Shown: piece by piece, positions 1 through 8,500 of the stretch
Position numbering within the stretch: position 1 is the first letter of the stretch
Layout: the number at the start of each line of letters is the position of its first letter
Source of the DNA: Agitococcus lubricus
GTDB lineage: Bacteria; Pseudomonadota; Gammaproteobacteria; Pseudomonadales; Moraxellaceae
Direction of reading: 5' to 3'
NCBI RefSeq assembly: GCF_003051055.1
Contig: NZ_QAON01000002.1
Span: 62,001 to 126,000, forward strand
DNA length: 64,000 nucleotides
The notes under the pieces: model-generated
Databases searched by the model: none
The model's input: the letters and a program-made list of their open reading frames with translations, nothing else
Told to the model about the DNA's origin: nothing
Position numbers and translations under genes: made by a program

Positions 1-62
1 TTACTTTAAAGAAAATCCCCCGCTTGCTTGATGAAGACTTGCAAGTGTATTTGAGTGGGTTT

Positions 63-90
63 GTTGGGTGTGTGCTTTACGCACCCCAAC
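63..90. repeat. REP-like imperfect palindrome
   Basis: GTTGGG at 63-68 pairs with CCCAAC at 85-90, and GTGC at 72-75 pairs with GCAC at 81-84 with a three-base bulge. This resembles short palindromes scattered between bacterial genes. Nothing else in 1-250 looks coding on either strand; the stretch is non-coding leader upstream of the guanidine operon. Confidence 0.25.
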
Positions 91-256
91 CCCTTCGACG
101 GACAATAAACTGCCTCAATATTGTGCACACCGTGACTACTCTCCTCGCCTCCTCTAGCCAATGCCCTTAATCTTCTGTTTTCTTTTTGCAAAAAAGTAAA
201 ATAAATTGCCTATAAATCATTGTTTTACCTAAAAAACAACATATCAAACTTTGTCT

Positions 257-271
257 TGGCATAGTTCATGC
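257..271 (+). promoter_or_regulatory. Candidate sigma-54 (-24/-12) promoter
   Basis: TGGCATAGTTCATGC matches the RpoN consensus TGGCAC-N5-TTGC at 8 of 10 defined positions. The invariant GG (258-259) and GC (270-271) have the exact 12-base offset. The predicted start near 283 lies just before the guanidine riboswitch. Control of a nitrogen-scavenging operon by sigma-54 and NtrC would make biological sense, but I see no convincing NtrC palindrome upstream. The assignment is inference from one motif. Confidence 0.5.
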
Positions 272-311
272 TCTATTTGTCTTATCGAGAGCGCTTTAGG
301 CGCTTTTCAGA

Positions 312-418
312 GATGATTGCTAGGGTTCCGATGATTCAACTCATGACTGGTCCGAGAGCAATCGGCTACACTTGGAGAAATAAGTGTTAGCTCCACGGCG
401 GGATAAAAGCCCGGGAGA
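312..418 (+). promoter_or_regulatory. Guanidine-I riboswitch (ykkC class)
   Basis: The leader contains the conserved segments of the guanidine-I aptamer in order: CTAGGGTTCCG (320-330), ACTGGTCCGAGAG (346-358) and ACGGCGGGATAAAAGCCCGG (395-414), followed by GAGA. P1 forms from GATTGC (315-320) and GCAATC (358-363). A small hairpin sits at 331-344 (ATGA/TCAT), and a variable stem pairs 365-373 with 382-391. The aptamer binds free guanidinium and turns on genes for its export or breakdown. The downstream genes (importer, carboxylase, deiminase) fit this ligand exactly. Confidence 0.93.
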
Positions 419-453
419 AATCTGTCGCGCTCGGCGCGCTCTCCCTTACTTTT
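413..453 (+). terminator. Putative riboswitch expression platform
   Basis: GGGAGA (413-418), the 3' end of the conserved aptamer core, can pair instead with TCTCCC (440-445) around a CGCGC-TCG-GCGCG hairpin (426-438), followed by TTACTTTT (446-453). This looks like a ligand-controlled transcription terminator: guanidine binding would hold 413-418 in the aptamer and prevent the terminator. The T tract is imperfect, so this is an inference. Confidence 0.4.
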
Positions 454-471
454 GCCGTTAGGAGTTTGCTT

Positions 472-1488
472 ATGTCTCGTCTCACGACTGCTCTCACCCA
501 CATTACCCGTGTTATTGCTATCGCTGCTGGTTTAGGGGCGGGAATTACGCTAACGGCGGGTATTACCAGTACGATTGCCCATGCCGAAGTCAAAGTTGGC
601 GTCAGTGATTGGCCAGGCTGGGTTGCTTGGTATATTGCCGAACAACAAGGTTATTTCAAAAAATACGGTGCCGATGTCAAATTAGTTTGGTTCCCTAACT
701 ACACTGACTCTATTGCTGCACTTTCTTCAGGCCAATTAGATGCTAACTCACAAACATGGTCTGACACGCTTGGCCCCCTCGCCAAAGGTGTGCCTATTAA
801 AGCAGTATTGGTTAATGACAATTCTGCGGGTAATGATGCCTTAATGGTGGGTGCCAATATTAAAAGTTTTGCTGACTTAAAAGGTAAAAAAATCGCCCTT
901 GAGCAATTTAGTATCTCTCATTTTGTGCTGGTGACGGCACTCAGCAAACACAATCTCAAAATGACGGATGTCAAAATCGTCAACTTGGCGGCTGCGGATG
1001 CAGCGGCGGCATTTATGGCAGGTCGTGTTGACGCAGCAGTGGTTTGGAACCCTTGGGTCTCTCAAATCGAAAAATCTAAAAAAGGTCGCGCCTTATTTAC
1101 GTCCAAAGACATGCCCGGTTTAGTGCCTGATTTATTGGTCGCTCAAGATAAAGCCATTAAAAATAAACGTAAAGACTTAGTAGGTATGGCCAAAGCATGG
1201 TTTGATACGGTTGCGTTTATTCAGCAAAAGCCCGATGAAGCCGCCAAAATCATGGCTAAAGTTGTCGGCTTACCCCCCGAGCAATACAAAGTCTTTTTGC
1301 CAGGCACTCGTTTTTTTGACGCGACTGCCAATCAAGCAGCGTTTGCTGCAGCCAGTAACCCACAATCTTTACTCGCAGTTTCACCGACCATTAGCCAATT
1401 CCTCGTCAATAACAAACTGATTGACAAAGCACCCACCTTTGCCAATGGCTTAGATGGTTCTATTGTCGCCGATGCCTTAAAAAAATAA
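472..1488 (+). CDS. Guanidine ABC transporter, periplasmic binding protein
   Basis: This 338-residue protein is a periplasmic solute-binding component of the nitrate/sulfonate/taurine type (NMT1-like). An N-terminal signal peptide ends around AHA-E. The mature part opens with the family-typical stretch KVGVSDWPGWVAWYIAE and ends without a lipobox. I chose ATG 472 over the upstream TTG 466 because AGGAG at 460-464 lies seven bases before it. It is the first gene after the riboswitch, with its permease 24 bp downstream, so guanidine or a close relative is the inferred substrate. Older annotations would call it a nitrate or taurine binding protein. Confidence 0.88.
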   Translation: MSRLTTALTHITRVIAIAAGLGAGITLTAGITSTIAHAEVKVGVSDWPGWVAWYIAEQQGYFKKYGADVKLVWFPNYTDSIAALSSGQLDANSQTWSDTLGPLAKGVPIKAVLVNDNSAGNDALMVGANIKSFADLKGKKIALEQFSISHFVLVTALSKHNLKMTDVKIVNLAAADAAAAFMAGRVDAAVVWNPWVSQIEKSKKGRALFTSKDMPGLVPDLLVAQDKAIKNKRKDLVGMAKAWFDTVAFIQQKPDEAAKIMAKVVGLPPEQYKVFLPGTRFFDATANQAAFAAASNPQSLLAVSPTISQFLVNNKLIDKAPTFANGLDGSIVADALKK

Positions 1489-1512
1489 GCTCTTGATACA
1501 GCGAGTCGCCCG

Positions 1513-2319
1513 ATGAAATTGATTTCTGCGTCTTCTCCACTCTGGACCATTCGTGGCCACTTAAGCCGCCGTCATTATTGGCTACTCGCAAGTATCGGCT
1601 TACTGTTGCCGTTCTGTGTTTGGTGGTTTTTTACTCTCAATAGCAGCGATGAATTATTTTTACCCAAGCCGTGGAGTGTTATTACCCGACTCATCACATG
1701 GTGGCAAGAAGATGGTTTATGGACAGATATTACTATCAGCGTTTATCGGGTGATGGCTGGTTTTATGTTATCCGCCGCCATTGCTGTGCCCTTGGGCTTA
1801 TTGATTGGCAGTTATAAATCGGTGCAGGCATTTTTAGAGCCTCTCACCGACTTTATTCGCTATATGCCTGCGGTGGCATTTATTCCCTTAGTGATGTTGT
1901 GGATAGGTATTGATGAGTCCTCCAAAATCGCCATCATTTTTATTGGGACATTTTTTCAAATGGTACTCATGGTGGCTGAAGATGTGCGTCGTGTTCCGAT
2001 GGCACAAATTGAAGCCGCACAAACGATGGGTGCAAACCGCGAAGAAATGATTCGCTTGGTGATTTTTCCCTCCGCCAAACCTGCTCTGATGGACACTTTA
2101 CGGGTGACCATGGGCTGGGCATGGACTTATTTAGTCGTTGCTGAATTGGTTGCTGCCAACTCAGGACTAGGTTATGCCATTTTGAAGGCACAACGCTTTT
2201 TACAAACCGATAAGATTTTTGCCAGTATGTTGTTGATTGGCTTGATTGGTTTATTGACCGACCAACTTTTTAGAGCGCTACATCGCAAAGCCTTTCCGTG
2301 GCTTTATTTACGAGGCTAA
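1513..2319 (+). CDS. Guanidine ABC transporter, permease
   Basis: A 268-residue inner-membrane permease of the SsuC/TauC/NrtB family with about six hydrophobic segments. The cytoplasmic EAA loop that docks on the ATPase is visible as EAAQTMGANREEM around residues 170-182. It follows the binding-protein gene by 24 bp and ends two bases before the ATPase start, so the three genes are one transport unit. It should move the periplasmically captured substrate into the cytoplasm. Substrate identity rests on the riboswitch and the downstream enzymes, not on the permease itself. Confidence 0.88.
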   Translation: MKLISASSPLWTIRGHLSRRHYWLLASIGLLLPFCVWWFFTLNSSDELFLPKPWSVITRLITWWQEDGLWTDITISVYRVMAGFMLSAAIAVPLGLLIGSYKSVQAFLEPLTDFIRYMPAVAFIPLVMLWIGIDESSKIAIIFIGTFFQMVLMVAEDVRRVPMAQIEAAQTMGANREEMIRLVIFPSAKPALMDTLRVTMGWAWTYLVVAELVAANSGLGYAILKAQRFLQTDKIFASMLLIGLIGLLTDQLFRALHRKAFPWLYLRG

Positions 2320-2321
2320 CC

Positions 2322-3164
2322 ATGACTCAGCCCAAAATAGTGATTCGTGATTTGCAAAAATTTTTTGGTGAAGGCAAACAACAAACGCAAGCACTCAAAG
2401 ATATCGAACTGGCTATTCAAGCCAATGAATTTATTACCTTTGTTGGTGCGTCTGGCTGCGGAAAATCGACATTGCTCCGCATTATTGGCGGTTTAGAACA
2501 ACATAATGCAGGAGATGTTTTAGTCAATGGCCAAGCCATTCAAGGTGCAGGCATTGATAGAGCGATGGTGTTTCAGCACTACAGTCTATACCCCTGGTTA
2601 GGCGTACGCGATAACATTCGTTTTTGCCGTCGCTTACAAGCGCATACAGACGATTGTAGCCAAGCCGATGTCGAAGCCGCTTCTGGCCGTACCGATGCCT
2701 TGATTCGACTGATGGGACTTTCTGCTGTCGAGCATGCCTATCCTAATCAGCTCTCTGGCGGTATGCAGCAACGTGTTGCGATTGCTAGAGCGTTGATGGC
2801 TAAACCTGATATTTTACTGATGGATGAGCCGTTTGGTGCTTTAGATGCACAAACTCGTGAGGTCATGCACGATTTAATTCGGCATGTATTTAAGCTCGAA
2901 AAAACGACCATAATTTTTGTCACGCACGATGTCGAAGAAGGGATTTATTTAGGTAATCGGGTGGTATTAATGGCGCCACGACCAGGTCGTATCGACAGCA
3001 TTTATGAGGTGCCTCTACCCGCCGAACGACACCAAGACATGAAGCATAGCCCTGAGTTTTTACAACTCAAACGGCAAATTTTAGACCGTATCCGTGAAAC
3101 ATCAGGCATGAAAACCGATTTCGACTTATTGCAGCAACTCACCAACACCTCGGTACCGATGTAG
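2322..3164 (+). CDS. Guanidine ABC transporter, ATP-binding protein
   Basis: A 280-residue ABC ATPase of the SsuB/TauB/NrtD type. It shows Walker A GASGCGKST, the signature LSGGMQQR, Walker B DILLMDEPFGALD and the switch histidine in FVTHD. ATG 2322 is preferred because CGAGG at 2311-2315 is a suitable ribosome site and the reading frame upstream (GTG 2298) would overlap the permease end. It energises the importer with the two preceding genes. It lies ten bases ahead of the first deiminase subunit, so transport and breakdown are co-transcribed. Confidence 0.9.
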   Translation: MTQPKIVIRDLQKFFGEGKQQTQALKDIELAIQANEFITFVGASGCGKSTLLRIIGGLEQHNAGDVLVNGQAIQGAGIDRAMVFQHYSLYPWLGVRDNIRFCRRLQAHTDDCSQADVEAASGRTDALIRLMGLSAVEHAYPNQLSGGMQQRVAIARALMAKPDILLMDEPFGALDAQTREVMHDLIRHVFKLEKTTIIFVTHDVEEGIYLGNRVVLMAPRPGRIDSIYEVPLPAERHQDMKHSPEFLQLKRQILDRIRETSGMKTDFDLLQQLTNTSVPM

Positions 3165-3173
3165 GAGCTTTTT

Positions 3174-3899
3174 ATGACAACATCCGCCATTTTATGGCAA
3201 GAATTAATTCCTGCTGGCCATCATTGGTCTGGCCTTATTAGACGTGGCGTCGTACTCAAGCTCACCGATGTTGAAGGCGGCGCGAATGTGGCCACCCTGT
3301 TTTATAACCCTGAAGATAAACTTGAACGCTATAATATGGCCGATACCCTCAAAGCGCAACACACTGCATTTTTGAGTAAAGGCCATGTCTGTTATTCGGA
3401 TATGGGACGCATTTTTTGTTCGATTATTGACGATAGTGTGGGTTGGCATGACACCTTTTGTGGTTTATCGACCGCCAGCCAAATAACAGCGCGTTATGGC
3501 GATATGCGTTTTGGACAGGCTCGTAATGACATGTATCAAAACGGCCAAGATAGTTTACTGATAGAATTAGCCAAATATGGCTTAGGTTTACGCGACCTCG
3601 TACCTAATATTAATTTTTTTAGTAAGGTTAGCCCCGATACGACGGGCAAATTGCATTATCATGCCCAACACAGTGTCGCAGGTAGCTCTGTCGCTTTGCG
3701 CTTTGAAATGAATACCTTAGTGGCACTCTCAACAGCACCACATCCTTTATCAGACCAAGCATACTACGCCCCCAAACCTATATTACTCACGGCTTATGTA
3801 GCCGACCCTGTTGCGGCGGATGACCTCTGCCGTCAACACTGCTCTCAAAATACTCGCGGTTTTGTGCTCACTGAGCGTTATTATGCAGGAGCGAAATAA
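3174..3899 (+). CDS. cgdA: Carboxyguanidine deiminase subunit (urea carboxylase-associated protein 1)
   Basis: A 241-residue member of the DUF1989 / urea-carboxylase-associated family (UAAP1). It was long annotated as urea amidolyase-associated; published work shows that the two paralogous subunits together deiminate carboxyguanidine to allophanate, releasing ammonia. Shared family motifs are visible: GWHDTF near residue 90 and NINFFSKV around residue 145, both repeated in the next gene as GRHDTL and NINFFMNV. It begins ten bases after the ATPase stop and ends directly against the second subunit. The A versus B assignment follows gene order and is less certain than the family. Confidence 0.85.
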   Translation: MTTSAILWQELIPAGHHWSGLIRRGVVLKLTDVEGGANVATLFYNPEDKLERYNMADTLKAQHTAFLSKGHVCYSDMGRIFCSIIDDSVGWHDTFCGLSTASQITARYGDMRFGQARNDMYQNGQDSLLIELAKYGLGLRDLVPNINFFSKVSPDTTGKLHYHAQHSVAGSSVALRFEMNTLVALSTAPHPLSDQAYYAPKPILLTAYVADPVAADDLCRQHCSQNTRGFVLTERYYAGAK

Positions 3900-4535
3900 A
3901 TGCGTTATTTACCCGAAGATGCAGTACTCATAGAAACTTGCCCCGCAGGTGAACCTTGGATGGGCAAGGTGAAACGGGGGCAACGCTTTAGAATTTTAGA
4001 TTTAGAAGGCAATCAAGCTGTCGACACCTTGTTTTACAATGCCCATGATAGCAGTGAACGCTACAGTGCCAGCGACACCATTAGCCGTCAACAACAACTC
4101 TATTTAAGTACAGGCTCTAAACTCTATAGTAATCAAGGCAATGTCATGCTGCATATTGTCGAAGATAATTGTGGTCGTCATGATACCTTGGGTGGCGCAT
4201 GTGCCGCTGAGAGTAATTGTGTACGTTATAGTATTGATAAACGACACATGCACAGTTGTCGTGACAACTTTATGTATGCCCTCACCCATCACCCCTACAG
4301 TATAGCGCTTGGCCTGAGCAAACGTGACATCAGCAGTAACATCAACTTTTTTATGAATGTGCCTGTCAGTACAGACGGCCACTTACAGTTTGCGGACGGC
4401 ATTTCGGCCGCAGGCAAATATGTAGATTTAGTGGCTGAGATGGATGTCGTGGTTTTAATTTCAAATTGTCCACAGCTCAATAATCCATGTAATGCTTATA
4501 ACCCTACCCCTATCCAATTATTGATTTGGGATTAA
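3900..4535 (+). CDS. cgdB: Carboxyguanidine deiminase subunit (urea carboxylase-associated protein 2)
   Basis: The 211-residue paralogue of the preceding gene (DUF1989, UAAP2). Its ATG follows the TAA of its partner with no gap, and AGGAG lies inside the partner's last codons, implying coupled translation of the two subunits. It carries [10 protein letters not shown] near residue 90 and NINFFMNV near residue 145. From the family, the pair acts in the cytoplasm on the product of the biotin-dependent carboxylase encoded next. A 94-base gap with a small CGTCC/GGACG hairpin (4545-4560) separates it from that carboxylase. Confidence 0.85.
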   Translation: MRYLPEDAVLIETCPAGEPWMGKVKRGQRFRILDLEGNQAVDTLFYNAHDSSERYSASDTISRQQQLYLSTGSKLYSNQGNVMLHIVEDNCGRHDTLGGACAAESNCVRYSIDKRHMHSCRDNFMYALTHHPYSIALGLSKRDISSNINFFMNVPVSTDGHLQFADGISAAGKYVDLVAEMDVVVLISNCPQLNNPCNAYNPTPIQLLIWD

Positions 4536-4629
4536 CACACTTCACGTCCCCCTTTGGACGACCTTTGGGGGTTATCGCTTGTGCATCATCGCCAACGATT
4601 ATCAGTGGGACGACCCACGGAAGCAGACT

Positions 4630-7600
4630 ATGTTGACTAAAGTATTGATTGCCAATCGCGGTGCGATTGCTTGTCGGATTATTCGTACCTTAAAACAACT
4701 ACAGATTGCCTCTGTGGCGGTCTATTCTGAGGCCGATGCCCACTCTTTACATGTACGTATGGCCGATGAAGCCATTGCCCTTGGAGGCACTGCTGCCAGC
4801 GATAGTTATTTATGTATTGATAAAATATTAGCTGCCGCTCAACAAACGGGTGCGCAAGCGATTCATGCAGGATACGGTTTTCTCTCTGAAAATGCAGACT
4901 TTGCTGACGCCTGCGCGCAAGCCAATCTGATATTTATTGGGCCTACACCTGCACAAATGCGCGCATTTGGCCTCAAGCATACCGCACGCGCCTTAGCCAA
5001 AGCACACGACGTACCTCTACTGGCAGGCACAGGCTTATTAGCAAATGTCGATGAGGCCTTAGATGCAGCGCAGGCCATTGGCTACCCTGTGATGCTCAAA
5101 AGCACCGCAGGGGGGGGTGGAATTGGTATGCGTTTAGTGTGGCAAACCGAAGAACTCATCGAGGCTTATGCCTCTGTCACTCGTCTTGCCAGTGCCAACT
5201 TCAAAGAGGCAGGCATTTATCTAGAAAAGTACGTTGCGGATGCCCGTCATATTGAAGTACAAATTTTTGGCGATGGACAAGGACAAGTGATTGCTTTAGG
5301 TGAGCGTGATTGCTCAGTTCAGCGTCGTAACCAAAAAGTGATTGAAGAAACCCCTGCCCCTCACTTAGATGAAACAACACGCCAAGCCTTATTGGCAACG
5401 GCTGTTCGTTTAGCAAAAGCGGTCAATTATCAATCGGCGGGGACGGTCGAGTTTGTTTATGACTGCCGTGATAATCAATTTTACTTTTTGGAAATGAATA
5501 CCCGTTTACAAGTCGAACACGGGATTACCGAAGAAGTCTGTCAAATTGACCTAGTCGCTTGGATGATTTTACTGGCCGCAGGTCAATTACCACCGCTAGA
5601 GAGTCTGCGTGTACAAGCACAGGGTACATCTATTCAAGTCCGCGTTTATGCCGAAGACCCCAACCAAAACTTTCAACCCTCCGCAGGTTTATTAAGCCAT
5701 GTGGCTTGGCCAACGAATTGCCGCGTCGAAACATGGTTAGAAAGCGGCAGTGAAGTTCCGCCGTTTTATGACCCCATGCTGGCTAAAATTATTGTGCATG
5801 CGCCTACACGCAGCGAAGCCTTGCAGCAATTACAGGACGCACTCCAGCACACGCGACTGGCAGGCATCGAAACTAATTTAGCCTATCTCAAACAAATTCT
5901 TGCCGATAACACCTTTATTGCAGGACAACAAACCACCCGCTATTTGACACAGTTTACTTATCAACCACGCACCCTAGACGTGCTAGAAGCAGGGCTACAA
6001 ACCACTGTCCAAGATTACCCTGCACGTTTAGGTTATTGGTCGGTAGGTGTACCCCCATCAGGACCGATGGATGATTTAAGTTTTCGTATCGCCAATGAAC
6101 TTGTGGGGAACTTAGCGTGTGCGGCTGGTCTTGAATGTACTATCACCGCACCAACACTCCGTTTTAATTGTGATAGCGTATTTGCCGTGACTGGCGCACC
6201 CACCACCGTTTGGGTCGATGAGCAAGCCGTGCCCATGTGGCAAGCGCTCACTATTCGTGCAGGGAGTGTACTTAAAATCGGTGCAGCACAAGACACAGGC
6301 TCGCGTATTTATCTTGCTATACAAGGTGGCATTGACGTTCCTCGTTATTTAGGGAGTCGGTCAACCTTTACCTTAGGACAATTTGGTGGCCATGCAGGAC
6401 GTTGTTTGGCATTAGGCGATGTATTGACGATTGGCCATGACCATAGCTCATCCGATAACAAGAGTGCATTAGCGCATGCAGATATCCCTCAATTTGGCCA
6501 TCATTGGCAGATTGGGGTGTTATACGGCCCACACGGTGCACCTGACTTTTTTACGACTGAAGATATAACCCAGTTTTTTAATACCGATTGGCAAGTGCAT
6601 TATAATTCGAGTCGTACAGGCGTGAGGCTGATAGGCCCTAAACCCCAATGGGCACGACGTGATGGCGGTGAAGCGGGTCTACATCCCTCCAATATTCATG
6701 ATAATGCCTATGCTATTGGGGCGATTGATTTTACAGGCGATATGCCCGTCATTTTAGGGCCTGATGGCCCGAGTTTAGGCGGTTTTGTTTGCCCAGCAGT
6801 TGTGGTCTCTGCTGAATTATGGAAATTAGGTCAACTACGGGCAGGCGATACCATTCGTTTTATCCCCATTGATTATGCACAGGCAGAGACCTTAAAACAG
6901 CAACAAATTGCAGCATTGACAGACATCTATACAGCCTATCATTCCTCACTCCACGCCTGTGCCTTGGCGTCCCCTATTTTGTTTGAATTAGCGGCTGAAG
7001 TGGATAAGGTCAAGGTTGTTTATCGACAAGCGGGCGACGAGTATCTCTTAATTGAATACGGTGATTTAGTACTGGATATTGCCTTAAGACTACGGGTACA
7101 CGCCTTAGTCAGTTGGATTGAAGCACAGGCATGGACGGGTATTATTGACCTAACCCCAGGTATTCGTTCTCTACAAATTCATTTTGATAGCCAACAACTT
7201 TCGCGCGCGACCCTGTTAGCACACCTCAAACAGGCTGAAGCCGAATTAGATGACAGCTCAGATATCGCAGTCCCGTCACGGATTATTCATTTACCTTTAT
7301 CGTGGGATGATAGTTCGACTCAATTAGCCATCGAAAAATATATGCAATCGGTGCGAAAAGATGCACCTTGGTGTCCAAGTAATATTGAGTTTATACGCCG
7401 TATCAATGGCTTAGACCATATAGAGCAGGTAAAAGATATCGTTTTTTCCGCCCATTATTTAGTGATGGGCTTAGGCGACGTGTATTTAGGCGCGCCTGTT
7501 GCTACCCCAATTGACCCACGCCACCGTTTAGTCACCACTAAATATAACCCTGCACGCACATGGACACCCGAAAATGCGGTTGGTATCGGCGGTGCTTATT

Positions 7601-8238
7601 TATGTGTGTACGGCATGGAAGGGCCTGGCGGTTATCAATTTGTTGGCCGAACCTTACAAATGTGGAATCGTTATCGCCAAACCGACTTATTTAGCGCAGA
7701 TAAGCCGTGGTTATTACGCTTTTTTGACCAAATTCGTTTTTACCCTGTCAGTCATGACCAGCTTCAGGATATTCGTCGTGACTTTCCACTCGGTAATTAT
7801 CCGCTTAAAATTGAACATACCGTATTCAAACTCAGCGACTATCAACAATTTCTAAAAACGAATGCTGAAAGCATTCAACAACATAAGCAACAACAACAAA
7901 GCGCGTTTGATGCGGAATATGAACGCTGGTTAGCAACAGGACAAGCCCATTACGAGGAGCAAGCGCAAACACAACTCAGCTCACACAACGCACAAGAGCG
8001 CCCTGCTGATGCGATCAGTGTTTATAACAAAGTCGCGGGTAATGTCTGGCAGGTTTTAGTTAATACGGGGGATAAGGTTAACAAAGGCGATGCCTTGGTC
8101 ATTATTGAATCCATGAAAATGGAGTTTACAGTCTATGCACCTTGTGATGCTAAGGTCTTTGCTATTCATTGTCAGACTGGCCATACCGTGATGGTCGGTT
8201 ATGAACTAGTTACCCTCGTGGAGGACTCCGTGCTTTAA
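4630..8238 (+). CDS. Biotin-dependent urea/guanidine carboxylase
   Basis: A 1202-residue multidomain carboxylase, close to the usual length of about 1200. From the N-terminus: biotin carboxylase (KVLIANRGAIACR start; glycine-rich ATP loop GGGGIGM near 165), a KipA/AHS2-like domain from about 465 (LEAGLQTTVQDYPARLGYW), a KipI/AHS1-like domain from about 800, and a biotinyl domain with ESMKMEF, biotinylated Lys near 1163. It uses ATP and bicarbonate to carboxylate the substrate. Sequence families call it urea carboxylase; the riboswitch and CgdAB-type partners make guanidine the likely physiological substrate. ATG 4630 is chosen with GGAAG at 4619-4623; the TTG at 4579 adds 17 atypical residues. 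Confidence 0.88.
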   Translation: MLTKVLIANRGAIACRIIRTLKQLQIASVAVYSEADAHSLHVRMADEAIALGGTAASDSYLCIDKILAAAQQTGAQAIHAGYGFLSENADFADACAQANLIFIGPTPAQMRAFGLKHTARALAKAHDVPLLAGTGLLANVDEALDAAQAIGYPVMLKSTAGGGGIGMRLVWQTEELIEAYASVTRLASANFKEAGIYLEKYVADARHIEVQIFGDGQGQVIALGERDCSVQRRNQKVIEETPAPHLDETTRQALLATAVRLAKAVNYQSAGTVEFVYDCRDNQFYFLEMNTRLQVEHGITEEVCQIDLVAWMILLAAGQLPPLESLRVQAQGTSIQVRVYAEDPNQNFQPSAGLLSHVAWPTNCRVETWLESGSEVPPFYDPMLAKIIVHAPTRSEALQQLQDALQHTRLAGIETNLAYLKQILADNTFIAGQQTTRYLTQFTYQPRTLDVLEAGLQTTVQDYPARLGYWSVGVPPSGPMDDLSFRIANELVGNLACAAGLECTITAPTLRFNCDSVFAVTGAPTTVWVDEQAVPMWQALTIRAGSVLKIGAAQDTGSRIYLAIQGGIDVPRYLGSRSTFTLGQFGGHAGRCLALGDVLTIGHDHSSSDNKSALAHADIPQFGHHWQIGVLYGPHGAPDFFTTEDITQFFNTDWQVHYNSSRTGVRLIGPKPQWARRDGGEAGLHPSNIHDNAYAIGAIDFTGDMPVILGPDGPSLGGFVCPAVVVSAELWKLGQLRAGDTIRFIPIDYAQAETLKQQQIAALTDIYTAYHSSLHACALASPILFELAAEVDKVKVVYRQAGDEYLLIEYGDLVLDIALRLRVHALVSWIEAQAWTGIIDLTPGIRSLQIHFDSQQLSRATLLAHLKQAEAELDDSSDIAVPSRIIHLPLSWDDSSTQLAIEKYMQSVRKDAPWCPSNIEFIRRINGLDHIEQVKDIVFSAHYLVMGLGDVYLGAPVATPIDPRHRLVTTKYNPARTWTPENAVGIGGAYLCVYGMEGPGGYQFVGRTLQMWNRYRQTDLFSADKPWLLRFFDQIRFYPVSHDQLQDIRRDFPLGNYPLKIEHTVFKLSDYQQFLKTNAESIQQHKQQQQSAFDAEYERWLATGQAHYEEQAQTQLSSHNAQERPADAISVYNKVAGNVWQVLVNTGDKVNKGDALVIIESMKMEFTVYAPCDAKVFAIHCQTGHTVMVGYELVTLVEDSVL

Positions 8239-8288
8239 GGCATGTGCGATGATAATTTGAGCCAGAAATAAACCTAAACCCCCATATA

Positions 8289-8324
8289 GTTGCGGCTGAC
8301 TGGCCGCAACGTCCCTTAATTTTT
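8289..8324 (+). terminator. Rho-independent terminator of guanidine operon
   Basis: GTTGCGGC (8289-8296) and GCCGCAAC (8303-8310) form a perfect eight-pair stem with a six-base loop, followed by a T-rich tail (TTAATTTTT). It lies 50 bases after the carboxylase stop, marking the operon end. No further gene occurs before 8501. Confidence 0.6.
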
Positions 8325-8500
8325 GCCTAACACTATAAATTCTGTCTAAAATACGTGGGATTGATTCGATTATTTACCTATTTTTATCTATGTGTCACCG
8401 TTCTGACATAGGCTATATCGATAAGCCTGAGCTATCAAGACCATCGCTTTTTTGTTACTTTATCATCAATTTTTCTATCATCAACCTTTAAGGACGCAAT

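Noticed and set aside
121-140. An NtrC enhancer site at TTGTGCACACCGTGAC
   Set aside because: Only one half resembles the TGCAC half-site and the symmetry is poor, so it is not called.
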